A DNA stretch of 64,000 nucleotides from NCBI GenBank assembly GCA_033961575.1, contig CM066732.1, positions 108,936,687 to 109,000,686 of the forward strand, written 5' to 3'. The notes beneath the pieces were generated by a model that worked only from the letters and a program-made list of their open reading frames with translations, searched no databases and had not been told where the DNA came from. The stretch is from Aselliscus stoliczkanus (Eukaryota > Chordata > Mammalia > Chiroptera > Hipposideridae). Shown here piece by piece: positions 23,601-35,600 of this stretch. The stretch's first letter is position 1; every line of letters begins with the position of its first letter. A program made the translations under genes and the position numbers.

Positions 23601-26600
23601 GACCACCCCCCGCATCAAAGATTCTGTTTCAGTAGGTCTGGGGAGGAGCCCAAGAGACTTTGATACAGGTGACCATTTGGCCTGCTCTTTGAGAAGCATT
23701 GTCATAAGGTCTCTGAAAGCCTTAAAGTTCAGATTCTTCAGCCCTTTTGCCATCTCATTCCAAATGTCTTTCTTTCAGATCTACTTAAATTCTACTGAAT
23801 CCAATTAGATTCTATGGCACATACAGTTTCATAGTCAAGGAAGAACCCCATGTCTCCACTAAAGCAGACATATTGTTATTGACAAGCCCCAATCTCTTCA
23901 TGTGGTCACCTTCATAGCTGGATAATGTGTCAGGGTACAGGCACATTTAGAAGCCCAGATCCGTAGTCAGATTAGGTTATATTCCCTAAAATGAACCAAA
24001 CTTGGCATACCTACAGGATAAGGTAGGGTGTTTTAGTTATCTCTCAGCCAGTCATTTTGGGAAATAAATCAGACTCACCAATTAAATAAATAGGGATTTC
24101 TGTTTAGGGTGTGTATTTACCTGCCTTTTTCTTTGGCTTACAGCAGCATATCTCAGAGTAGGGTCCCCAGACCACCTGCATTAGAATCATTCCAGAAGCT
24201 TGTTAAAAATGCAGATCCTGGGGGCCGGCCAAGTGGTGCGGTGGTTAAGCGCTGGCTTGGGAAGCCAGAGGCCCCGGTTCAGGTCCCACATAGGAGGGCC
24301 AGTGACACTGCCCTCAAAAAAAAAAAATGCAGAGCCTGGGCCCTAGCCCAGATCTACTAAATCAGAATCTGAGAATGGGTCCCCAGATAGCATGCTTAGC
24401 AAGCCCGGCCTCCCCAGGCTGCAGGTGACTTGCTGTGCACAGGCATGCTATGCATGAGCATACATACACAATGCACATGTGTGCACACAACCTGAGAGGC
24501 CCTCATTTAGAGCATCCTAATTATACTTCTCATCTTCAAAGCTTGTGTCCTTCATTTTTAAAATGCGAAGGTTCACAGCTTTCTTTCCATTCCCTGGGTC
24601 TATGAAACATATTTTATAGTGTGAGCTCTATGATCCCTTGTCTCCGGGGAGCTTAAATGAGGAAGGAAGGAAAAGGATGGGGAAAGTGAAACAGATGGAA
24701 TTAGCTGCACAGGCAGGACGCAGAGAATCTCAGCCCAAGGCTAACTAACCCTGGGAATTAGAGACCAGCCCATCAGATAACCTGTAGAGGGCAGCCCTCT
24801 CCACAGTGCTCTGTGGGGGAGAACTCAGAGGCTCCCCAGCCCACCTTGGGGCTTGTTTCCAGAAAGTGCTATTCCCCGTCTCTGTTTCTCTTAGAGATAC
24901 CAAAGAGATGTCAGGACCAAAGAGACATGGAATTTGCAGGCCATGAGATACAGTTTAGTCCACATGCAGGGTTACGTGGAATTTCTAGAACTGTACTAAA
25001 TAAGAAGGAAGAATGTGGGATGATTTGGTGGGGGGGGGGGGTTGTGCAGAACAGGGCAGGTTCTTTTCTATGAAGCGTTTCCTACCTCTCTGGGTCATTT
25101 AAAGAGGAGAAAACATGTTTTGGAGGCAAGTGGAGACAAAGAAGCATATAATTTAGACAAAATGAAGTGAGTGTCATCAAAGAGCACTGTTTCTTAATTA
25201 TTTTTTAACTGCATTGGGAAGGCCCAATCACTGTAGCACCCACGAGACGAGTGGAGAGAGCTGTTCTTCAGTATCGTGGGCCGCCCTGTCTTGTGTGGTT
25301 TCGACACAGACAAAGGGAATGTTTTTGATAGTAACAGACTGGACCCAGACAATGTCACAGCTTGAATCCTGGTAGGAAGCTTGACCATGATGAGGGCCCA
25401 GGGCAAGCCTGGGATTAGGAACCACAACCAGAGATTACTGTTTACAAGTATATTTCATGCCTATGATTCACCCTGTTCATAATCTGTAACAAAACAGTCA
25501 ATGTGAGGAGTTCCGGTAAGATGGCAGAATAGACGGATGCTCTCTGAACTGCCTCCCAGGATCACATCAAAATTACAAATAATTTATACAACATTTAACC
25601 TCAGAAGTCCCTTGAACATTAGATGAACAGAACCTCTAAACGAAGGACCTAAAGAGGAGGTCACGTCAAGTCTGGTGATCTATCTAATACATTGAAGCAT
25701 TCACAGAACAACAGAATGAAAAAACAAAGAAACATGTCCCAAGTAAAAGATCAGAAGAAAACTCTAGAAATGGAACTAAATGAAACAGAGGAATCCAAAC
25801 TTTCACAGACAGAGTTTAGAACACTGATGATAAGAATGTTTAAGGAACTTAGCGAGGACATAAAGAAAGATAGGGAAACCATAAAAAACAACCAGTTAGA
25901 ACCAAAGAATACAATAACTGAAATGAAGAACACACTCGAAGGAATCACCAGTAGAATAGATGAAGCAGAGGAGAGGATCAGCAAATTAGAAGACAAAATA
26001 GCAGAAATCACCCAGCTGGAACAACAAAAAGAAAAAAGAATAATAAAGAATGAAAATAGTTTAGGAGACCTCTGGGCCAACATGAAACACAATCACCTTT
26101 GCGTCATAGGAATACCAGAAGGAGAAGAGAAGAAGCAAGGGATTGAGAATGTATTTAAAAAAATAATGACTGAAAACTTCCCTTCCATGGTGAAGGAAAT
26201 CAACATACAAACCCAGGATGTACAGAGAGTTCCAAACAGGCTGAATCCAAATAGGCCCACACCAAAACACATCATAGTTAAATGGCAAAGCTTAAAGACA
26301 AAGACAGAATCCTAAAAGCAGCAAGAGAAAGACAGCAGGGTACATACAAAGGAACTCCTATAAGACTAACAGCTGACTTTTCTTCAGAAACTCTGCAGGC
26401 CAGAAGGGAGTGGCAGGAGATATTCAAAGTGACACAAAATAAAGGTCTACAACCAAGATTGCTCTACCCAGCACGGCTATCACTTAAAATTGAAGGAGAG
26501 ATAAAGAGCTTCTCAGAAAAGAATAAGCTTAAGGAGTTCATTACCACCAAGCCAGCACTGCAGGAAATGTTAAAAGAGCTGTTTTAAATAGAAGAAAGGG

Positions 26601-29600
26601 GAAAACAAGCTAACCCAGGAAGACAAGAAATACAAATAATAAAATGGCAATAAATATACACTTATTAGTAATTACTTTAAATGTGAATGGGCTAAATGCT
26701 CCAATCAAATAACACAGAGTGGCTGAGTGGATAAGAAAACAGGACCCATGCATATGCTGTCTACAAGAGACTCATCTCAGATCAAAAGACACACACAGAC
26801 TGAAAGAAAAGGGATGGAATAAGAAGTTTCATGCAAATGGAAATGAAAAAAAAGCTGGAGTAGCAATACTTATTTCAGACAAAATAGACTTTAAAATAAA
26901 GACTACAATAAAAAACAAAGAGGAGCACTACGTAATAATAAAGGGATCGATTTAACAAGAGGATATAACCCTAGTAAACATCTATGCACCCAATATAGGA
27001 GCTCCTAAACATATAAAACAGATTTTGACAGACATAAAGGCGGAGATCAACAGTAACACTATCATAGTAGGGGACTTCAACACCCCGTTGTCACCAATGG
27101 ACAGAGCCTCCAGACAGAAAATCAATACGGACATAGTGGGCTTAAATGACACTTTAGACCAGCTGGATTTAATTGATGTTTTTAGAGCATTTCACCCAAA
27201 AGCTACAGAATATACATTCTTCTCAAGTGCACATGTACATTCTCCAAGATAGAGCATATGTTAGACCACAAAACAAGTCTCAACAAATTTAAGAAGATTG
27301 AAATCATATCAAGTGTCTTCTCTGACCACAATGCTATGAAACTAGAAATCAATTAAAAGAAGAAATCTGGAAAGCTTACAAATACATGGAGGCTAAATAA
27401 CATGCTACTAAATTGTCAGTGGGTCAAAAATGAGATCAAGGAGGAAATCAAAAGATACTTCCAGACAAACGAAAATGAAAACACCACGACCCAAAATCTC
27501 TGGAATGAAGCGAAAGCAGTCCTAAGAGGGAAGTTCATAGCAGTGCAGGCCTACCTAAAGAAGGAAGAAAAATCTCAAATCAACAGAGTCTCTTTACACC
27601 TAAGGGAACTCGGAAAAAAACAGCAAAACAAGCCTAAAGGGAGTATAAGGAAGGAATAAATGAAATAGAGAACAAAAAAACAATACAAAAGATCAATGAA
27701 ACCGAGTTGGTTTTTTGAAAAGATAAACAAAATCGACAAACCCTTAGCACAACTAACCAAGAAAAAGAGAGAGAGAGGACCCAAATTAATAAAATCAGAA
27801 ATGAAAGAGGAGAAGTGACAACAGAAACCACAGAAATACCAAAAATTTTAAGAAAATACTATGAGCAACTATATGCTAACAAATTCGACAATCTGGAAGA
27901 AATGGATAAATTTCTAGAAGCATACAATCTACCAAGTCTGAACCAAAAAGAAACAGAAACTCTGAACAGACTGATTACTGACAAAGAAATTGAATCAGTA
28001 ATCAACAATCTTCCAACAAACAAAAGCCCTGGACCAGATGGCTACACAGGTGAATTTTACAAAACATTCAAAAAAGAATTAGTACCTATTCTCCTCAAAC
28101 TATTCCAAAAAATACAGAAGGAGGGAAGGCTCCCAAACTCTTTCTATGAAGCCACTATCATCCTGATTCCTAAGTCAGACAAAGATATTACAAAAAAGGA
28201 AAACTACAGGCCAATATCCCTAATGAACATAGCCGCAAAAATTCTCAACAAAATACTAGCAAACCGAATTCAGCATCTCATTAAAAAGATCATACACCAC
28301 GATCAAGTGGGACTCATTCCTGGTATGCAAGGCTGGTTCAATATCTGCAAATCAATTAACAATACATCACATCAACAAAATGAAAAATAAAAATCATATG
28401 ATCATATCAATAGATACAGAAAAGGCATTTGACAAAATCCAACAGCCATTTATGATAAAAACTCTTAGCAAAGTGGGAATAGTGGGATCATATCTCAACA
28501 TAATAAAGGCCATATATGATAAGCCCACAGCAAACATCAATGGGGAAAGGCTGAAAGCTTTCCCTTTAAGATCGGGAAGAAAACAATGCTGCCTGCTTTC
28601 ACCACTTCTATTTAACATAGTTCTGGAAGTTCTAGCCACAGCAATCAGACAAGAAAATGAAATAAAAGGCATCCAAATTGGAAAAGAGAAAGTAAAATTG
28701 TCATTATATGCAGATGACATGATACCATATATAGAGAATCCCAAAGACTCCACCAAAAAACTGCTAGAACTGATACACGAATTTGGTAAGGTAGCAGGAT
28801 AAAAATTAATATTCAGAAATCAGTGGCATTTCTATACACCAATAATAAACTATCAGAAGAAGAAATCAGGAAATCGATCCCTTTTACAATTGCTTCAAAA
28901 ACAATAAAATATCTAGGAATCAATTTAACTAAAGAAGTAAAAGACCTGCACTCAGAAAATTATGAGACACTGAAGAGAGAAATCAAAGAAGATACAAATA
29001 AATGGAAATACACACCATGCTCATGGATAGGAAGAATTAATATAGTTAAAATGTCAATACTACCTAAAGCAATATATAGATTCAATGCAATTCCAATCAA
29101 ACTACCAAGGACATTATTCTCAGAAATAGAACATAGAATCCTAAAATTTATATGGAGCCACAAAAGACCCCGAATAGCTACAGCAATGTTGAGAAATAAG
29201 AACAAAGTAGGAGGCATCACACTACCTGACATCAAAACATACTACAAGGCTACAGTAATCAAAACAGTATGGTACTGGCATAAAAACAGACGCATAGACC
29301 AATGGAACAGAATAGAGAGCCCAGGAATAAACCCATCTATATACGGTCATTTAATCTATGACAATGGAAGCAAGAATTTACACTGAGTAAAGATAGTCTA
29401 TTTAATAAATGGTGCTGGGAAAATTGGACTGACACGTGCAAAAAAATGAAAATAGACCACCTACTTACACCATATACAAGAACAAACTCAAAGTGGATTA
29501 GACTTAAATGTAAGACCTGAAACTATAAGACTCCTAGAAGAAAACATAAGGAGTAAGTTTGCAGACATTACCCTGAGTAATATTTTTACTGATATATCCT

Positions 29601-32600
29601 CTCGGGCAAGGGAAATAAAAGAAAAACTGAACATATGGCATTACATCAAACTTAAAAGTTTTTTCACAGCAAAGGAAATCATCAATAAAACAAAAAGGCA
29701 GCCTACTGAATGGGAGAAGATATTTGCCAACAATATATCTGATGAGGGGTTGATATCCAAAATTTATAAAACACTCATGAAATTCAACACCAAAAAAAAA
29801 CAAACAACCCAATTAAAAAATGGGCAGAGGATATGAGGAGGCATTTCTCTAAAGAGAACATACAGATGGCCAACAAGCATATGAAAAAAATGTTCAACCT
29901 CACTAATCATCAGAGAAATGCAAATAAAAACCACAATGAGATAGCACCTCACTCCAGTCAGAATGTCTATCATCAACAAATCAACAAACAACAAGTGCTG
30001 GCGAGGGTGTGGAGAAAAGGGAACCCTGGAGTACTGTTGGTGGGACTGCAAATTGGTGCAGCCATTATGGAAATCAGTATGGAGGTATCTCAAAAAACTG
30101 GAAATGGAACTGCCGTATGACCCAGCAATTCCACTCTTGGGTATCTACCCAAAAGAATCGCAAGACGCTAATTTGAAAAAATATATGCACCCCTATGTTT
30201 ATTGCAGCGCTATTTACAATAGCCAAGACTTGGAAACAACCGAAATGCCCATCGGTAGATGACTGGGTTAAGAAACTGTGGTACATTTATACAACGGAGT
30301 ATTACTCCACTATAAAGAAGAATGAAATCGTACCATTTGCAATGATATGGATGGACCTAGAAACTATTATGTTAAGTAAAATAAGTCAGTCGGAGAAAGA
30401 CAAATACTATATGATCTCACTTATATGTGGAATTTGAAAAACTGAATGAATGAGCAAAAGAAACAGAAACAGTCTCACAGATATAGAGGAAAAATAGGGT
30501 TGCTAGTTGGGAGCGGGGTGGGGATGAGGGAGAAGGGGAAGGGATTGGACAGCATAAATGGGTAACTACAGTATTGTCACAGGGATGTGGAAGACAGTTC
30601 GGGGAATATAATAATGTTGTTAATATTTTGTGGGCTGTCAGATGGTCACATGTTTTGTTGGGGAGGCCACTTCATGGATGGAGTAGACGCTTGATCACTG
30701 CTCTGTATACCTGAAATTGATGTTGTATAATATTGTATGCCAACTGTTGCTGAGTATATGGATAGTCACGGGATGTGGATTATACGGTCGAAGGAAGTCA
30801 AAGGAATTGTAGTGGATAGTGTGATACGGGGGGAGGAGTGAGGGGGAGAATTGGGGGAGCGGAGTTGTCACTTTGAGGGGTGAAAAGTATAACTGTTGCA
30901 CTTTGTTGTACACCTGAAGCTAGTTTAAAAAACAAAAAAGTCAATATGAACAGCATTCCCAGAAGCAGTGATCGCTCCAACCTTTCAGAGACTGGGGGAG
31001 CACATACATGGAAGCAGGAAATGAAATAAAGCATTGAATGCAGTTTGACCAGTGGAAGCAGAAAATGAAGGCCATGTCCAAGTTAGGAAGAGCTACCTGG
31101 AGTACCTGAGGACTTTATAAAGGCGGAGGAATACCAATACCTGAGCAAATAGGATCCAGACTGGTTCTGGGTTCTGGCTGGAAAGCAAAGAGGTACTGAA
31201 GGCCAGAAGCCAATATTCAAGCAAGACACAGATATAAATTGGTGATACTATCTGGAATTTTGGAAAAATTCTGCCAGGCTTCTGAAATAACATGTTTAAG
31301 AAAAAGGAGGCTCCCCTACATACCACTCATTTACAGTACTTGGTCAATAATGATGATAGCAGCTACCATTTTCTGAGGGTTTGCTAGATACTCTGTTGGC
31401 ATACTTAATCCTAACATTTAATCCTCACAGCAGCCCTCTGGGGTAGGTACTAAAATTATTCCCATTTTATAGACGAGGAAACTGAAGCTTGGTAAGGTTA
31501 AGTGACTTGCCTAAGGTTGCACAGGTATTAAATGCTAAAGCCAGGATACACATCTGAGTAGTGTGATTCTAAAAACTCTGCTCTTTACCTCAAAGCTATG
31601 CCTATGTTATGGTTTAATGGCTCATGGCTAGAAATGTCCAGCTAAAGTGTCTGAAGCATGTAAACCGTCTGTGCTAGTCTTATGGGTTCACTGTATTTCC
31701 CCCAAACACCACGCTTCTCTCTTCCACATTGCCTTATTCACCCTCTCCCACTGTTACCTTGCTTTGCCCACCAACCCTGAATAAACATTCCCCTCTCTCT
31801 ATCTACCTAAATGTTTCTCTTCTTTAAAGGCCAATTCGAATCCATGCATCAGATCATATCTAAAGGTTTCCTGGACTTCTCCAGCTCACAATGATCTCGC
31901 CCATCCCTGAACTCCTCTATCATTTAGCAATCTTTCTGGAATTCTTCTGATGCTTTCAAGTTGCATATTTCACTTATCCAACAAAAATTTAAGGAACTCA
32001 ATAAGCCACACCTTCCCCTACAGACCAAGCATCATGTGTTGCATACAGTATATGCTCAATATTTCAGTAGATTGATTGTGAACTAAGCATTTTTTTTGAA
32101 AAAAACAAAGATGCGTTCAGTAATGGCAGAGGGACTGGCATGGAAGGTATTTCCTTTTGTGAGTCACAAACTTTAGAAAACATGGATCCAGCTCCTTTCA
32201 AAATGAAGGGAAATGTCTTTTTTGGATTGCGGGGGGGCACCACCTCAGGAAAACCCTGGGTACCATTCATCTTCTGAATGCCACTCAAAAAATCCATTTA
32301 CATGTAAAGTCTACAAGTAATATCTCTCGAGTTCAGTTTTCCTCTGCTACAGTCCCATATTTCAGGCCCTTAGCATGGCAGGACTCTGCCCTGATCTTGT
32401 CCCTGCAAAGTCCTTATGCCCGGGCCTCATGCTTCCTTGACTGACTAATGGGAACTAAGTGATTTGGAGCCACTGAAAACTAGGTTCAAATCTCAGATCT
32501 GCCATTTATTGGTTGTGTGACTTGGGCAAGCTACTTAGCCCCTTTAACTCTTAGTTCCTCATCTAAACCACCTGGAATATAAAAATAAGTGCGTCTATCC

Positions 32601-35600
32601 CATAGAATCATTGTGAAAATCAAATGAGACAATGTTAGGAGAGAAGTTAGCATAAAGCCATACACAGGACAGACATTTATTAATGGTATCTATTATTGTT
32701 ATTGCAAATCCCTTCTAGTGGGTTTTGTTCCTGTAATTCTGCAAAAATATCCTCTGTATGCCAGGAATTTTGGCCTTAAAACCTCTGGGATCTCCTTAGC
32801 TCCCACAGAATGCCCTTTTTAAAGAAAGCCCTTTGAGGTTAGGTTGAAACTCCTCATTTATCCTGTGCCCTAACCCTACATTCCCAGACTCAAAGAACCT
32901 ATTGGTGATGAGCAGATGACACTAGTGTATGGATCAGGTGTGTATTAAATCAACGACAACCAATATTCTGGCCCCAGAACAACAGGAGAGATGGGGAAGG
33001 TGGTGGACTGCAGAGCCCACTGCTGCAACAATTTTGCTGTGGGGGGATGAAAATAAGCAAGGAATCTAGATTTTATGTAAAACCTCCTCATTTCTGAATG
33101 GCAGGTAAAGATATCGAAACTCTGTGAGGTGACACAAAACATTTCTGCACGCCAGGTTTGTCCCTGGGCTGGCAGCTGGTGACTTTTGTTTTAAACACAC
33201 CCACCACTGCTTTGTTCCTTGATTGTTCTGTGTTTGTTGTGCCTTCACACCTTTTTTCTTGTTATTCCCTCTGCCTGGGACGCCTGCTCCTAAAAAACTG
33301 AAATGTTATTTCCTCTGTGAAGTCTTCTCTGTTCCCATCAGGCAAAACAAGTAGATTGTTCCTTCACATACAAAATATCTGACATACCTCTAACAGACCT
33401 TATTGTATGGAATTCCTGGTATGTTAATTTTTCTCCATTCGCACCTCTGGTAAGGGAATTATGTTTAACCATCTTTGTAACATGTAGTACAGTGCTTAGC
33501 TTATAGTAGTATGTGCTCCACCAAATGTTTGTTTAATGAATGGATGAGAGAAGAGAATGAACTGATTTTGTGAGTATTCCTCTATGCTGCTATTTGCAAT
33601 CCCTGTTTCTCTGCAGGCACCAGCAACTTTGGACACTTACATTTCTCTCCCATTTCCAGACATCTTGAATCCCCCAAAGGGGCTCTGGGCATTTAAGGCA
33701 TTGTAACAATTGATCCTGAAAGAAGAAAAGAGAGTACTGTAAGTGTGGATTCTGCTTGCACAGAATTAATCCCACTGGCGTGATACTTCTTTTTTAAGTT
33801 TTATTTTTATTCTTTTTTCAAGGTGAAAAGTTTATAATTTAAGATTCACTTTGATTTCCTGATCTAGCAAGTAAAGAACAGTATCCCCTCTCAGGGTGAA
33901 GTCTGGTTGCCTTCACTCTTTCCCATCCTTCCAGGGAATATGTGTGTACTTCACTCAGGCTCTGGTTCTGGAGAATTACAAGGCCCTGACACCACCCGTG
34001 GAATGTGTGTGGCCGCAGTGACGACACAGACTCGGATCTTACCAAACAGTCCCAGCTTGCATTGCCGAAGACACTGTGAGGGCCTTATTGATATCATTGG
34101 TAAAGACGGCGGCAACAAGTCCAAAGTCGGAATTATTGGCTCTTTCAATAACTTCATCCATTGTCTTGAACCTCAGAATTTCCTGAACGGGGCCAAAGAT
34201 CTGCAACAAAATAGTCTGACCTAAACATGGCTGCTATTCCTTCGCCTGCTTTCCACATTTCAAAGCAACTGTTCCCTGCCGTCATTATTTTAATGATGTA
34301 TGAGTTTAGCAGCACAAAACTGTAAAATATCCCAAACTTTCCCAGAATAAGATTACGCAAGAGTCTATCCTCCTTAGAGTTTGTTTAATCCTCACACTCC
34401 CACCCTCCCTGGCATCACTTGATTCCACTGTGTGTACTAATGGTCTCCATGAGCCCCGGCACTGCTCCCGGCCTGAGAAAGTATTGCTCTGGCTTGAGGG
34501 CTGACCTGCAGCTGTTCCCTGTCCTGCATAAATGTGAGGGGGCTAGGAGGCTTTCTCCTTCCTGGTCAACAGCATGGTGACCCAATGACTGGCTATTACA
34601 ATTGCTCTGCAGTCATGCAGCATGTCACCTAGCCTCCCGCAAGTTTCCTTGCCTTTTTGTTTACCATTTTTCTTGAGACTGAGACTCTCATAGGCATGTC
34701 ACTGCTATCATACAATGTATATAACATAGAAAGACCCTAAACTCTAAAATCATCTACTAGAAACGTGCTGGAAATCATCCCAAGAAGGATGTGGCTTGTG
34801 TTAGAACCCTGTGGGTGATACCTCCTCCTTGGCAATCCGCATGTCATCTGTGACGTTGGAGAACACTGTGGGCTCAATGAAGAACCCCTTTCGGCCCAGC
34901 CCTTTGCCTCCACATTCCAGCTTGGCGCCCTCGGCCACACCACTCTGGATGAGTTCCAGGATCTTGTTGTACTGTTTCTTATCAATCTACAGAAAAAATT
35001 ACCTAATGACTCCAAGTAAAATCCTCTATGAAAACAGAAATAAGCATGTTCTCAAGAATCTCTCATTTATGACTTTTTTCAAAGCTTTGTCATAAGTCAA
35101 ATCATATGGAACTAGTGTTACTGAATCATCTTTAACCTATGAAAAATGGTAATTTTGTATGGTTCAAAAATATATAGAGAGAATTCCAATAAATGAACTG
35201 CTCTGATGATACCGCCAAATTAGAAATGCCAGTTGATTTAGGCAACGTTTCTAAATAATGGAAACACTGGTGAATTTATTATTCACTGTGTGGGGGAAAA
35301 TTGCCTTCTATAGTCAACTGAAGAGTTTAGCAAGTTGTACTGATACTAAAAAAGAAAATAATAGATGACCTAACACACAATCACTTTGCACGGTACTACT
35401 ATACATTAAATTCTACTGGGGTAAATGTTTAATGGAACTATTTCTACACCATTAGATGAAAAGATAAAGTTTAACGAGTGAGGAGGGCTAGCTTCTTAGC
35501 CCATTAAATAAGGTCATTCATGCTTCCCAAAAGTTATAGAGGTGTCACTCAGTTATTATGATAAATAATATAGAAACCTACATTCATCTGAGTGTGAAAT

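Larger units (their letters stand above)
25507..30930 (+). mobile_element. Near-complete but inactive LINE-1 in ALDH1A2 intron 12
   Basis: 5424 bp bounded by a 19-bp target duplication with two differences (25488-25506 and 30931-30949). In order: a short leader of about 185 bp opening GGAGTTCCGGTAAGATGG, an ORF1 remnant, ORF2 remnants with endonuclease, reverse transcriptase and C-terminal Cys-rich region, and a 3' UTR of roughly 490 bp with a G-rich tract and a short A/C tail. Stops and frameshifts in both ORFs make it non-autonomous. It lies antisense to ALDH1A2. Confidence 0.95.
20682..33640 (-). other. ALDH1A2: ALDH1A2 intron 12 (12.96 kb)
   Basis: The largest inserts are the 5.4 kb L1, a 356-bp SINE and a 100-bp SINE inside MER5A. 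Segments 20690-21850, 22600-23530, 24450-25480 and 31610-32450 hold no repeat or coding segment that I can name. Without the L1 the intron would be about 7.5 kb. Confidence 0.9.

Noticed and set aside
24223..24322. Possible functional tRNA-Pro gene
   Set aside because: Flanking target duplication and A tail show a retroposed SINE; the acceptor arm is not intact.
25194..25427. Two overlapping minus-strand open frames just before the L1
   Set aside because: Under 80 codons, no match to a known family, and no conserved motif; possibly an old repeat that I cannot name.
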